In this document: positions 24,486-36,972 of the stretch, one piece after another
Numbering within the stretch: position 1 is the first letter of the stretch
Layout: every line of letters begins with the position of its first letter
Assembly: GCF_002127325.2 (NCBI RefSeq)
Contig: NC_035448.2
Span: 61,739,751-61,803,750 of the forward strand
Length of the DNA stretch: 64,000 nucleotides
Reading direction: 5' to 3'
From: Helianthus annuus
Lineage: Eukaryota; Streptophyta; Magnoliopsida; Asterales; Asteraceae
The notes under the pieces: generated by a model
Told to the model about the DNA's origin: nothing
What the model saw: only the letters and a program-made list of their open reading frames with translations
Database searches by the model: none
Program-made: the position numbers and the translations under genes

Positions 24486-27141
24486 CCCCCCCTTTTTGGT
24501 TAAAACACACAAGAATCTGATCTAAGCTCTAAGTTGGAACCTTAGTTTCATACCTGAGCTATTTTGATCTAGATTAGCATTCGGGGACCCTCCGTAAGTG
24601 TTCTTTCGTTCTTTTATTCGCTTTTCGAGTCCGAAAGTCAACGTTTTGTTGACTTTCTGCATTGACCAGCCTGGTCGATCATTAGGATCCGACCAAACAC
24701 ATTAGGTGACCATAGCTATAACCTCCCGAGGTTATGCCTTGTGGTCACGATGTTAGGCGTTCCAAACGCGTTCTACGCGAACGACGCGCTATGGTAGCAT
24801 AAGCTACCTAAACGGGTCGTGATGGGCCGTAAGCACTTAGGTTAGGTTTCATTTTAGTATGTAGGCTTTGTTAAACCATATTACACGAGTCTCCATACTC
24901 GTTTGGTTTACGAACCCGCATACTATCCGATCCTTCCGATTTTGGTCAGGTATTCTAATATAGCTACCTATTAGGTGCCGTTTGATATTCGTGATCTCTA
25001 GCGTTGTTTGGTTGTTACTCAAGGACTACTAAGCAATCTCAGGTGAGTACATAGTTCCCCTCTTTTACTGTCTTCCAAACTGTTTTGGGGTGAAGCATGT
25101 GTACCTATCTGTTATTTTCATGATTTCAAAGTATAATTGATTATGCATGTTAGTATTTATATTTTGACAAACTAAATGACTATCTATGGTTTAAACACTG
25201 ATTTCTCAAAGATTACAAAAGTAATTGTTGGAATAGTACTTATTTTGTTCACCAGACCGATTGGTAGTATGATATAGCGCTATAGGACTAGACACCCCAT
25301 TCCTGTTGTCATGGAATGTCTGAAACCAATTTGTTTCTCCATCCAAATAGGGATTTCCTTTGTGGTATCCTTATAGTCTCAAAGGTGTAGTTTGATGCTG
25401 TAACACCCCAAAAACCCGAATTATTAAATTGCTAGTATGTTACCATGATCGATAAAATGAAATATAATAACTACGTTATTAAACCTAGTTAAATAACTAA
25501 GTAAAACAAGTAGGGAAGTAATTTGGGTGACAATTGTGATCAAGTAACAAACTTTAAGGGCCAAGATTGTCAAAAAGGAGAACTTGAGTTATTAAAACAA
25601 AAACTCCACACACACACTAGGTGTGTGTGCGTATGAACGATCAGGAGAAAGGGGTGCAAGCCCTAATTCATGAAAAATCTTCAAATTAAAGGGGAAATTA
25701 AGCTCAAATCCGATGCATGAACTCGTTTTCTTGATGATCTAACCATAGCAAACATGTGGTAAGTTGTAATTTATGATTTGATGATCTTGCTATGAAGTGG
25801 GTTATGATCAATCCATGAATTTGTATGAAATTGATCATGTAGATGTGTTAGAATCACAATATAGACCATGAACTATGCAAGATTCTAAGTAATTTGATGA
25901 TTTTGGGTGAAAACCACTTGTAGTAGTGAAAATGATGATATGGATAATCATGCATGTTCAATAAGATTGATGTATGATGTTGTATGTAATGAGAAAGTGT
26001 TAGTTAATTTGGGAATAGTATGAAAAAAAAATTACATAAATTTAATGGAATTTGATGATCTTGATATGAACTAGTAATATTATGCACAAAATACTTGTAC
26101 TATGTGCATAGGAAGTAGTATGCACTCCAAGTGTATGATGAAATGCCTAAGTGAAGTTAGGATGTGAGATTTTAGGAAGTGGCTTGACATATATGAATGA
26201 CGTATGATAATGATGTAACTAGTAGTATACTAACTTAAAGAATGTGCTTTAAATGAAACTAGTACAAGAATTCGGGTTGAATGTATGTGATGGCAAAGAT
26301 TATGCATTAGAGGCTTTTACATTGTGCTTGAACGAGCGATGCTCGCCATGTGTTTGTATTAATCACTTAATTGCGGTCAAGAAGTGAATGCATATTAAAT
26401 GTATAACATATGACTATATTAGAAAAGGATGATGTTATGAATTACATTAAGTTGTCTAACTTAGCAATGTTGTTGCCAAAGTGTAGAATCATGAAAGCAT
26501 AAGTATGTGTAAATTGATTATGTGTATATTATGTATGCGACTAGGTGATCGTGTAGTTGTATGTGTCATACAACATTATGTATGAAATGAATGTGATGAT
26601 ATTAATATGGTCTACTACATCAACATGAATGCTTGTTCAAGGTTAGAAGTTATATGCTAGAAGGTTGACTTTCTGAAAGTCAACCAAGGAATTATAGGAT
26701 GGTTAGGCATTTTGACACGAGCATAAGAATCAAGAGATCATGGAATGTGTGTTAGACCAATTATGTGTTATGTGTGATAATGAATTTGGATTTCGAAGGT
26801 ACTGAATAATGTGGTTGACAAATCATGTCATATGCATGTTAGTGAAAGTCAATGTTGATAAGAGTTGGTAAATGTGTGTTAATTTGAATAGTCATGAATA
26901 CTAACATTATTATGGCATGACGACATGTGAATTTGAAACCACACAAGCATGGACCAAGCATGGAAGGATAACGGGTCAAGATGAGGCAAGAAAGTGGTTA
27001 CGAGCACGGATGCACAAGGTAAGTGACTTCCGACTCACTTCTTAGTATGCATGTAGAATTTTCATGTTCATGATTGTGGGGATTATGTAAGGTTATGTAA
27101 TGATGAAAGTATTAAGGTAATTTGATGGGTTTAAACGGGTT

Positions 27142-27300
27142 GAATAATTATGTATAAGTAAGGTAGCGGTAATGAAATTTCGAATAATTATGTATAAGTA
27201 AGGTAGCGGTAATGAAATTTCGAATAATTATGTATAAGTAAGGTAGCGGTAATGAAATTTCGTTAATTATGTATAAGTAAGGTAGCGGTAATGAAATTCG
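27142..27300 (+). repeat. 40-bp tandem repeat, four copies
   Basis: tgtataagtaaggtagcggt recurs at 27151, 27191, 27231 and 27270. The same array is in the 3' LTR at about 33060-33216. Confidence 0.92.
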
Positions 27301-27596
27301 TAAAGGTTATGGACCCGGGGCAAGGATTCTTAGTCTAAAATGCAGGGGAAAAAGTCTTACGGACTATTAGAAACAAGTTATGTTGAGATATGCGTGAACG
27401 GGTCAAAATTTGGTAAAAGGGAAACAAGCCGAAGGCATAAGAGTCATAAAGTTAGGAAGTCCAATATTGGGTTTTCACTCCATGTGATGGAGAATTAAAT
27501 TACGGTCGTGTAGGAAAAAGAATCGGGTAAAACGGATCAAAAACGAGTAAGTTATGCGAGTTTTAGCATTTATGAATGATAGCTGATCTGGGTGCC

Positions 27597-27630
27597 ACCG
27601 TAACTTACGGTAGCTACCGTAAGTTACGGT
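27597..27630. repeat. Perfect 34-bp palindrome in the Gypsy-3 5' LTR
   Basis: accgtaacttacggt, then AGCT at the centre, then the exact reverse complement. The 3' LTR copy (33515-33548) differs by one base, so it has a single mismatch. Confidence 0.95.
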
Positions 27631-28694
27631 AGGCCCTGAAGTTTTTTTTTCACCGTAAGGCAGTAGGTTGTCACCGTAAGGAGTTGGTGGTGCACGGTCG
27701 TGCGCTTGGCTGCACGGTCGTGCGTATCCGAGTAAATCAGTGCACGGGCTTGTGCACTACCAGTGCCCCCGACGTCGTAAGTACTGCACGGTCGTGCGGT
27801 TGGACGCACGGCCATGCGTCAGCTGAAAGTTCAATAAAATGTGCAGAATTCGCCCAAATCAGTCACGTAGCCCATAGGGTGTCCCAAGATGTAATCTAAC
27901 TCATTGTAAAGTGTTCATGAGCTGCAATGAGCGTGTGCGGAAGCATAAAATGGAGCGAGATAAGTATAGAGGCATATGTAAGTTTATGAATATGAAGGTA
28001 TGTATGTGAGTAGGCATGTATGAGTTAGGTATGTTGCTAGCAGGAATGTATATTTGTATATATATGTATAATGCCGGGAGTGTACGTGATGATGTAGGTA
28101 TGGGTGTATGTAGAGACGCATGAAGTGACGTAGATGTGTTTATATAAGGGTACGAACGTATGTATGTAATTGGTTATGTGTGATTATATAATTATGTACA
28201 AGTATGTAAGAAAATAGCTACGCATGAGCCCAATGAAATTAGTGCTAACGATATTAATAGTATGCCTGGTGAATGAAGTGTAACGCAGGAATAGCAAGGA
28301 AGTCTCACCGTGGATCGTATGATCAAATGGAAAGCTGGAACGTAAAGGGTTAATGGAACGAAGAGTAAATGTGAATAAATATTGTGTGTTTATGATGCGT
28401 GCTAATGTTATGACTTTATGTGGTGAGCGCAGGTAGTACGAAACACGAGGATCATCAAGGGATAGAGATCAAGGACCGAGTCACATGAAGGATTGTACGG
28501 GGTGTCTATGAATGCAATTTGTTATATATAAGTTATGTTTTATTCTATAATTGATTTAGTTTGATGTATTCAATATAGAGGAGTTATTTTAAAAGTGAAC
28601 TTTCAAGTAAGACATAAGGTTTATAATGAAAGAAATTTTATGGTACGTATTTTCCGCTGCGTTTTGTAGTTAAAGCCCGTTAGGGTGTTACAAG

Positions 28695-28709
28695 TTGGTA
28701 TCAGAGCCC
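28695..28709 (+). other. Primer-binding site of Gypsy-3
   Basis: ttggtatcagagccc lies two bases after the 5' LTR and is complementary to initiator Met-tRNA. Confidence 0.9.
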
Positions 28710-29295
28710 TGGTTTGAGAGAAATCAAGTAGAAGGAGGTATATACTTGAACTCAAACCTGTGTGCTCTTGTGACAAGGAACCCGTACAATCCAAGACTCG
28801 ATCAAGGCCTAAAGTTAACTACGAATGTAAGTATGTATTAGTTTATGTTTTTAAAGGAAACTAATAGTATGTTATGTGAAGGGTAAGCACAAATGCTTGG
28901 AAAGGATGATTCGTGGATGTGGTCTAGGACCGACATCAAGGCACATAGTAAGATAATTTGGTTCCAGGTATGCATATTTAATATATGTAAGCACACGGAA
29001 TGGTAAAACCTATTAGTAAAAGGAAAATTTTAAATGAAAGATAAGAATGGGAAAGTAATGAAGTTTTGAAAAGGTTACACGTACTGAAAACTAATTCTTT
29101 GGACATAAGGTGACGGTTACACGAAGACACGAAACGAGTATGTGGAGTGTGTACCTGGCCAGTACACAAGAAACATACGACGTTCGTGAGACCGTGATAG
29201 TTGTTACAGGTATGTCCGTTACAATTAGGGAGTAGGTGGACGTGAGGGTGAATGGAAGATGTAAGACTCTCAAGAAATTGAAAGTATTGTATACG

Positions 29296-29530
29296 AAAGA
29301 GAAAGTATGAATGATATGATTGAATCCGCAGAACGGATTCAAAACAAAGAAGTAATGGAAAAAATGTGAATGATATGTTCGAATCCGCGAGACGGACTCG
29401 AAACATAGAAGGAATGAAGAATGTGAATGATACGTTCGAAACCGCAAGACGGCTTCGAAACATAAAGGAAGGAACGGTATGAATGCTATGTTAGAAACCA
29501 CGAGACGGATTCGAAGCATAGAAGGGAATG
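29296..29530. repeat. Minisatellite, four units of about 60 bp with a hairpin core
   Basis: Each unit has a ttcgaatccgcgagacgga-type core followed by ctcgaaacatagaagg. The core arms (ttcgaa(t/a)ccg and cgg(a/c)ttcgaa) can pair. The minus-strand open frames of up to 161 codons here come from this repetition and are not genes. Confidence 0.8.
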
Positions 29531-31290
29531 AATTATAGAATGAAAGGTTTAAATCCGTAAGTAATTACGGACCAAACAAGTAAATATTCGTTAAAAGCGG
29601 ATAATTACCCAAGTTATGTTTTAAACTATTATCTATATAAATATTTATGTGAATACGTTGTATGCAAGGTGGTTGAAAGGACGAATGAGTTATGCGGGTG
29701 TAACGGGGATTGCCATTTGAACCCGGTATGGAATGTTTTGAATGGTCAAGGCATATATTTGTAGGTAAACATAATGTATGATCATGTAATGTCACAAACT
29801 GGAATGAAACAGTCAACGCAAGGCATGGATTTGGCTCGCGCCAGGTATGTATAAAGGTTATGCTATGATAGGAGCTTATAGCCCAACTAGAGGAGGGTGT
29901 GTTAGTATTGGGTAATCGGTGAATATAGATCGGAATGTGATTACAATTTTTGCTTCTGAAAGGTCAAACTGTATAGGTTGACGAAATAAGTAACCAGAAT
30001 AAAGAATTGTTTGTATGGGACGAAATGTGGGATGTGTTATAACCTGTATGTCGGAGGATATAAAAGAATTATAGGTGGGTAATCACCTAATATAATGAAT
30101 GTTTGAATGAAATATGCTAACCGCCGATTTTGTAGATGTAAATGGTAGAACTCTCAAAGTGATGAAACCAATAGAATTGGTGAACGAATGTGCACGAGTG
30201 GAAGCTCATTACAAGAATGAACGAAAGCTGGCATGGTACGGTTAGTACTCGTGAAGGAGCGAATCGATCCGAATTACGACTCGCTGAAGTATGAAATAAA
30301 ATCGAGGTAAGTAAAACATTCTGACTCATGCCAGATAGATATGAATTAATAAAGTGAAAACAACCTACAAGATGAATATATGAATAAGTATGGTATGGAA
30401 TGGAATGTTTGACTTTTAAATAGTCGACGTAAGAAGAAAACTATGTCATTAAGAACTAAATCTTAAATGTTTTGAGTGAAAAATTTAGGGTATTGGTTAG
30501 ACTCTCGTCCAATGAACTTACATGACACGTTTGCTTATGCAAATTAAGTAATGCATGAAACAAGAGGAATGGTAATGTAGAATGAATGGGGTGAGCTGAA
30601 GGTAACGTAAGGCTACGTATAGTACAAATAACTATAGGAAACATAGGATGACGTTAACTTTGGAATTTAGCGTGTACATGTGACTATGAAATAGTAGTTT
30701 TGTTGTGATAACAAAACAAGGAACAAATGTTATATGATGTATATGAATAGAATGTAAATCGTAAAAGATGAGATAGAGACATTAAGTCTTTTATAATCGG
30801 GTCAATGAAATGAGGATGGTAGGTGAAAGTATGGTATGAAAAGTATGGACTTGTTAGAAAGAAGTCGGTAATGTGAATAATATATGAGTAAAGAATGGAT
30901 AGTTACCTATTATTATGATGTACCTATCAAATTAAGCATAGAGATGTACGTGTAAATGACGAATTTAGATCGCATAGTCAACAAGATAATATGAAATTTG
31001 AAATAAACAGGAAGGAATGTTATTATTAGGATGTTGGAATTGTTTCAAGCGAACAAATGATATATGGCACATGATACACGAGTATTAGAATGATGAATGA
31101 ACCATTAGTTAAGAAGTATGTTAGAAGCTAGCATTATTAGTGAAAGCGACACTAATAAGAGCTCTGGGGGCGGGTTCTTGAAGATAAAAGATTGTCAATG
31201 AGATGGGCTGGTGGTCGTGTCGATGAACTGAAAGACAAGGTGAGTAGTATCAAACGAAAGTGAGCAAGGTTTCGGGGACGAAACCTCAGT

Positions 31291-31305
31291 TAAGGGGGGT
31301 AGACT
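31291..31305 (+). other. Polypurine tract of Gypsy-3
   Basis: taaggggggtagact directly precedes the 3' LTR; the G-run is the likely plus-strand primer. Confidence 0.75.
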
Positions 31306-34300
31306 TGTAACACCCCAAAAACCCGAATTATTAAATTGCTAGTATGTTACCATGATCGATAGAATGAAATATAATAACTACGTTATTAAACCTAGTTAAA
31401 TAACTAGGTAAAACAAGTAGGGAAGTAATTTGGGTGACAATTGTGATCAAGTAACAAATTTTAAGGGCCAAGATTGTCAAAAAGGAGAACTTGAGTTATT
31501 AAAACAAAAACTCCACACACACACTCGGTGTGTGTGCGTATGAACGATCAGGAGAAAGGGGTGCAAGCCCTAATTCATGAAAAATCTTCAAATTAAAGGG
31601 GAAATTAAGCTCAAATCCGATCCATGAACTCGTTTTCTTGATGATCTAACCATAGCAAACATGTGGTAAGTTGTAATTTATGATTTGATGATCTTGCTAT
31701 GAAGTGGGTTATGATCAATCCATGAATTTGTATGAAATTGATCATGTAGATGTGTTAGAATCACAATATAGACCATGAACTATGCAAGATTCTAAGTAAT
31801 TTGATGATTTTGGGTGAAAACCACTTGTAGTAGTGAAAATGATGATATGGATAATCATGCATGTTCAATAAGATTGATGTATGATGTTGTATGTAATGAG
31901 AAAGTGTTAGTTAATTTGGGAATAGTATGAAAAAAAAATTACATAAATTTAATGGAATTTGATGATCTTGATATGAACTAGTAATATTATGCACAAAATA
32001 CTTGTACTATGTGCATAGGAAGTAGTATGCACTCCAAGTGTATGATGAAATGCCTAAGTGAAGTTAGGATGTGAGATTTTAGGAAGTGGCTTGACATATA
32101 TGAATGACGTATGATAATGATGTAACTAGTAGTATACTAACTTAAAGAATGTGCTTTAGATGGAACTAGTACAAGAATTCGGGTTGAATGTATGTGATGG
32201 CAAAGATTATGCATTAGAGGCTTTTACATTGTGCTTGAACGAGCGATGCTCGCCATGTGTTTGTATTAATCACTTAATTGCGGTCAAGAAGTGAATGCGT
32301 ATTAAATGTATAACATATGACTATATTAGAAAAGGATGATGTTATGAATTACATTAAGTTGTCTAACTTAGCAATGTTGTTGCCAAAGTGTAGAATCATG
32401 AAAGCATAAGTATGTGTAAATTGATTATGTGTATATTATGTATGCGACTAGGTGATCGTGTAGTTGTATGTGTCATACAACATTATGTATGAAATGAATG
32501 TGATGATATTAATATGGTCTACTACATCAACATGAATGCTTGTTCAAGGTTAGAAGTTATATGCTAGAAGGTTGACTTTCTGAAAGTCAACCAAGGAATT
32601 ATAGGATGGTTAGGCATTTTGACACGAGCATAAGAATCAAGAGATCATGGAATGTGTGTTAGACCAATTATGTGTTATGTGTGATAATGAATTTGGATTT
32701 CGAAGGTACTGAATAATGTGGTTGACAAATCATGTCATATGCATGTTAGTGGAAGTCAATGTTGATAAGAGTTGGTAAATGTGTGTTAATTTGAATAGTC
32801 ATGAATACTAACATTATTATGGCATGACGACATGTGAATTTGAAACCACACAAGCATGGACCAAGCATGGACCAAGCATGGAAGGATAACGGGTCAAGAT
32901 GAGGCAAGAAAGTGGTTACGAGCACGGATGCACAAGGTAAGTGACTTCCGACTCACTTCTTAGTATGCATGTAGAATTTTCATGTTCATGATTGTGGGGA
33001 TTATGTAAGGTTATGTAATGATGAAAGTATTAAGGTAATTTGATGGGTTTAAATGGGTTGAATAATAATGTATAAGTAAGGTAGCGGTAATGAAATTTCG
33101 AATAATTATGTATAAGTAAGGTAGCGGTAATGAAATTTCGAATAATTATGTATAAGTAAGGTAGCGGTAATGAAATTTCGTTAATTATGTATAAGTAAGG
33201 TAGCGGTAATGAAATTCGTAAAGATTATGGACCCGGGGCAAGGATTCTTAGTCTAAAATGCAGGGGAAAAAGTCTTACGGACTATTAGAAACAAGTTATG
33301 TTGAGATATGCGTGAACGGGTCAAAATTTGGTAAAAGGGAAACAAGCCGAAGGCATAAGAGTCATAAAGTTAGGAAGTCCAATATTGGGTTTTCACTCCA
33401 TGTGATGGAGAATTAAATTACGGTCGCGTAGGAAAAAGAATCGGGTAAAACGGATCAAAAACGAGTAAGTTATGCGAGTTTTAGCATTTATGAATGATAG
33501 CTGATCTGGGTGCCACCGTAACTTATGGTAGCTACCGTAAGTTACGGTAGGCCCTGAAGTTTTTTTTTCACCGTAAGGCAGTAGGTTGTCACCGTAAGGA
33601 GTTGGTGGTGCATGGTCGTGCGCTTGGCTGCACGGTCGTGCGTATCCGAGTAAATCAGTGCACGGGCTTGTGCACTACCAGTGCCCCCGACGTCGTAAGT
33701 ACTGCACGGTCGTGCGGTTGGACGCACGGCCATGTGTCAGCTGAAAGTTCAATAAAATGTGCAGAATTCGCCCAAATCAGTCCCGTAGCCCATAGGGTGT
33801 CCCAAGATGTAATCTAACTCATTGTAAAGTGTTCATGAGCTGAATGAGCGTGTGCGGAAGCATAAAATGGAGCGAGATAAGTATAGAGGCATATGTAAGT
33901 TTATGAATATGAAGGTACGTATGTGAGTAGGCATGTATGAGTTAGGTATGTTGCTAGCAGGAATGTATATTTGTATATATATGTATAATGCCGGGAGTGT
34001 ACGTGATGATGTAGGTATGGGTGTATGTAGATACGCATGAAGTGACGTAGATGTGTTTATATAAGGGTACGAACGTATGTATGTAATTGGTTATGTGTGA
34101 TTATATAATTATGTACAAGTATGTAAGAAAATAGCTACGCATGAGCCCAATGAAATTAGTGCTAACGATATTAATAGTATGCCTGGTGAATGAAGTGTAA
34201 CGCAGGAATAGCAAGGAAGTCTCACCGTGGATCGTATGATCAAATGGAAAGCTGGAACGTAAAGGGTTAATGGAACGAAGAGTAAATGTGAATAAATATT

Positions 34301-34609
34301 GTGTGTTTATGATGCGTGCTAATGTTATGACTTTATGTGGTGAGCGCAGGTAGTACGAAACACGAGGATCATCAAGGGATAGAGATCAAGGACCGAGTCA
34401 CATGAAGGATTGTACGGGGTGTCTATGAATGCAATTTGTTATATATAAGTTATGTTTTATTCTATAATTAAGTTAGTTTGATGTATTCAATATAGAGGAG
34501 TTATTTTAAAAGTGAACTTTCAAGTAAGACATAAGGTTTATAATGAAAGAAATTTTATGGTACGTATTTTCCGCTGCGTCTTGTAGTTAAAGCCCGTTAG
34601 GGTGTTACA
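31306..34609 (+). repeat. 3' LTR of Gypsy-3 (3304 bp)
   Basis: It matches the 5' LTR almost base for base. Differences seen include an extra ccaagcatgga unit near 32870 and scattered single-base changes, such as the palindrome mismatch near 33525. Confidence 0.93.
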
Positions 34610-36734
34610 GATGCACTAGGTCTGAATGAATTCTTAAATCGCACCTTTAAAGTATATTTTGATATACTCCCAAAAAGTATAGTTTGATATACTCTCATGT
34701 GTGGTATTGTACAGAACCAACATAAGCATTTTATCAACAAACCAAAACATATTTTTAATATGTTATTTACAAATCCAAAGTATACTGTTAATATGCTACT
34801 ATAAGGTTATTCGTTTAAACCTTACATTATTTTACAAAGCATAACTTTTGATTTATTCAAACACTTTGTTTTGTACATTTTCACTTGTGGTTTAAGAAAT
34901 CTCATTTCATTTACCATACATAACTTTTGTTTATACATTACATGGTTTACATTTAACTTGAGTTATACAATAACCTTGGACTATTGGTTTAAATATGAAC
35001 ATGCTATATTGGTGGTTTGGTTTGCGTAAGTGACTTAAGTAACGAGGCACGTGTAATATGATACAAGCATGGTGGATACGCCGCTGGTACTTCCTATATA
35101 TAAGTGTTTGTATGGTATTACATATCGTAGCGTTATTTGAATCATTTCAATTTAGGTCATATAACATTTTATACGAATAACACACCTTTCACAAGACAAT
35201 GATTTACAACCGACTTATCTTATACAAACTCATTTTACATGGTTATCCATTTAACCACACAGTGTTCTCTTATCTTTACATATCATCTGATTTTACCATT
35301 TTTCAAATGATTTACAAGACAAAGCAAATTACAAGGTTCATGACTGACTGTTATTAAACGTTTTCTTTAAACTCAAGTCATGAATCCCATTTTCACAAAA
35401 CCTATGTATCTCACAGGCATTTTTATGCTGACGTACCTATTTTTACACATGTTTCAGGTGCTGTCTTGAGATGATTGTTGATACATGCTACATTTAGGAT
35501 GGACTCGTGCCTTAGCAACTTTAAAACTTGGAAGATCATAGTTGTACTTATGTGATTGTAATAGAACAATGAGTTCATTTAATCAATAAAACAATATTTA
35601 AATTTCCATGTGTTATGAAACAATGATTCTGTTACAACACTCCCCGACGTTTCCAGCACGTTTTGTTGCTCCACGTGGTCGGGGTGTGACACAAACACAT
35701 CCTTCTCAAAGGAAGAAACAATCCACTCGAACAGTACAACCGATTGAGCCTACCGGCGGATCGAACAGGCTATCCGAACGGACTTTCCAACCGAACGAAC
35801 CACCCGTTCGATCGAACCTGCTGTTCGATCGACCAGGCTGTTCGACCCATCATCACTTATTTCCATTTTACGTGTTACTCATCATTATGCTATCAAACTA
35901 TTCAGGCTAACCCTACTCTCACGCTCCCTTCAATCCATCAATCAATCGATGTGAGTAGACTCGAACCCTTTTTGCTTTAGCACTTTTGGGTGTTACATAC
36001 GTTACTTATCTAAAATCACAATCGATCACACTACTCAACTATTTTAACGCTAACCGTTCTGCATGTATTACGTGACTAAATGAATGCTTGTTGTTATGTT
36101 TACACGTGGAATGCTGTCTACCTGCCTTAACGACGTAGTACTATAGTTTGGACTCAGCACCCGTTCACACAGTGGTTGTTAAGGACAATTACTTGCATGG
36201 ATTACGGTGGTAATCATGTATTGCGAACTGTCTCGGACAGTCAACCCGTAGTCATTGGTATCGATAGATCCATGTCGATAATTAACATGCTTCGTTTTCC
36301 TCTGTGTACGTGCTGGTTATGCGTAAACAATTTCGAACTCTAGATGCTATTATCAAACTTGTATGCTCACCTTTACATTTCATGTATTGACTTTATTTTA
36401 ACGTATGTGACAGGTGTTAAGATGCATTCTTGCTAGGGAAGCGAGGCTAGAATAAAGCGTCTGGAGCCCCCAACAAATAGTTGTCTGTAGCAGTCAATCT
36501 AGGGGTCTTTTGAAGCAGAAACAATATTATATTTTATTTAAATCTGAGTTGTCGGAACAGTATATTTGACTAGATGCTTATCTGTAATAACTTTTTTTTT
36601 TATTTGGGATACGGTATAGGACGTATTATTTAAACTAAATAGTAATGATAGTTGTTGTGGAAACTTCTAGACAATCTTTTTCGCTCAGTGCCATGCCCCG
36701 ATGATTCCGCCATCGGTTGGGGTGTGACAATTAT

Positions 36735-36898
36735 GGTCAATTCACGTGTACTTAACAGAATAAATGGATGGGGTTAACGGAGGTGGACTGAAATGGTTAT
36801 GAAAGTGAAACCACGGGGACTGAAATCGCAATTTTTAAACTAATGGACTGAAATAGTGATTTTTGACAAACCATAGGGACGAAAATAGTAATTAACTC
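36735..36898. repeat. Right-hand remainder of the foldback-like repeat split by Gypsy-1
   Basis: The text resumes as ggtcaattcacgtgtactta and continues through the module with ggactgaaatagtgatttt. It completes the copy broken off at 12978. Confidence 0.85.
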
Positions 36899-36972
36899 TT
36901 TAAGTTATGTTCTAATGTATTATGTTATAATCTTATATTAAATAGATAAATATTTGATAGAATTAAAAAGAA

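Larger units (their letters stand above)
25399..28692 (+). repeat. 5' LTR of Gypsy-3 (3294 bp)
   Basis: It starts tgtaacaccccaaaaaccc and ends cgttagggtgttaca. It contains a 40-bp tandem array (27142-27300), a 34-bp perfect palindrome (27597-27630) and a GC-rich cluster of cacggtcgtgc hairpins (27690-27820). Confidence 0.93.
28693..31305 (+). other. Non-coding interior of Gypsy-3
   Basis: There is no open frame of note on the plus strand and no gag, protease, reverse transcriptase or integrase motif on either strand. The start has the primer-binding site and the end the polypurine tract. A hairpin minisatellite lies at 29296-29530. The phrase ttcggggacgaaacc before the tract is the one gypsy elements often carry at the 3' end of pol. 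This suggests a large internal deletion or replacement. Confidence 0.8.
25399..34609 (+). mobile_element. Gypsy-3: non-coding LTR retrotransposon (LARD-like), nearly intact
   Basis: It is 9211 bp with TSD gatgc (25394-25398 and 34610-34614). It has 3.3-kb LTRs that are almost identical, a primer-binding site, a polypurine tract and a 2.6-kb interior with no gag or pol. It must depend on proteins from another element. High LTR similarity suggests a recent insertion, the youngest large layer in this nest. Confidence 0.92.
23404..35691 (+). mobile_element. Solo LTR of a second gypsy family (about 3.07 kb without its nested element)
   Basis: It starts tgtgacacctgtgtcac and ends gtggtcggggtgtgaca, with TSD caaac at 23399-23403 and 35692-35696. 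The 5' LTR of Gypsy-1 has the uninterrupted target (catacacaaacacatcc near 14735). No primer-binding site, polypurine tract or pol lies between the ends other than those of the nested element, so this is a solo LTR. Diverged repeats of about 160 bp lie at 23630-23870 (tacata(a/g)cttagaaata). Confidence 0.88.
12984..36729 (+). mobile_element. Gypsy-1: Ty3/gypsy retrotransposon (probably chromovirus, Tekay/Del-like), with nested insertions
   Basis: It is bounded by the 5-bp TSD attat (12979-12983 and 36730-36734) and by tgtaacaccc...ggtgtgaca termini. The order is 5' LTR, tRNA-iMet primer-binding site, leader, gag-pol relic, polypurine tract, 3' LTR. The 3' LTR is interrupted by a 12.3-kb insertion. 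The uninterrupted LTR is about 2.8 kb. The clade is inferred from the pol sequence and the C-terminal VKVRW...FTWE motif; it was not tested by phylogeny. Confidence 0.9.
21690..36729 (+). repeat. 3' LTR of Gypsy-1, split by a nested solo LTR
   Basis: The LTR is 21690-23403 plus 35692-36729. Joined, it is about 2.75 kb against 2.80 kb for the 5' LTR. A 51-bp deletion at about 23047 explains most of the difference; in the 5' LTR the deleted segment (about 14335-14386) is flanked by ccgatcga copies. A TATA box (TATAAATA) is at 22351-22358. Confidence 0.9.

Noticed and set aside
15786..28709. tRNA genes at the two tggtatcagagcc sites
   Set aside because: Each lies directly after an LTR and is only the primer-binding site. 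No tRNA-like fold surrounds it.
28978..29519. Minus-strand open frames of 161 and 142 codons with repeated FRSRLAVSN-like text
   Set aside because: The repeats come from the 60-bp minisatellite and the surrounding DNA is the non-coding interior of Gypsy-3.
27684..33817. 71-codon open frames at 27684 and 33602 as a conserved small protein
   Set aside because: They are the same GC-rich hairpin cluster in the two LTRs, conserved because the LTRs are copies of each other.
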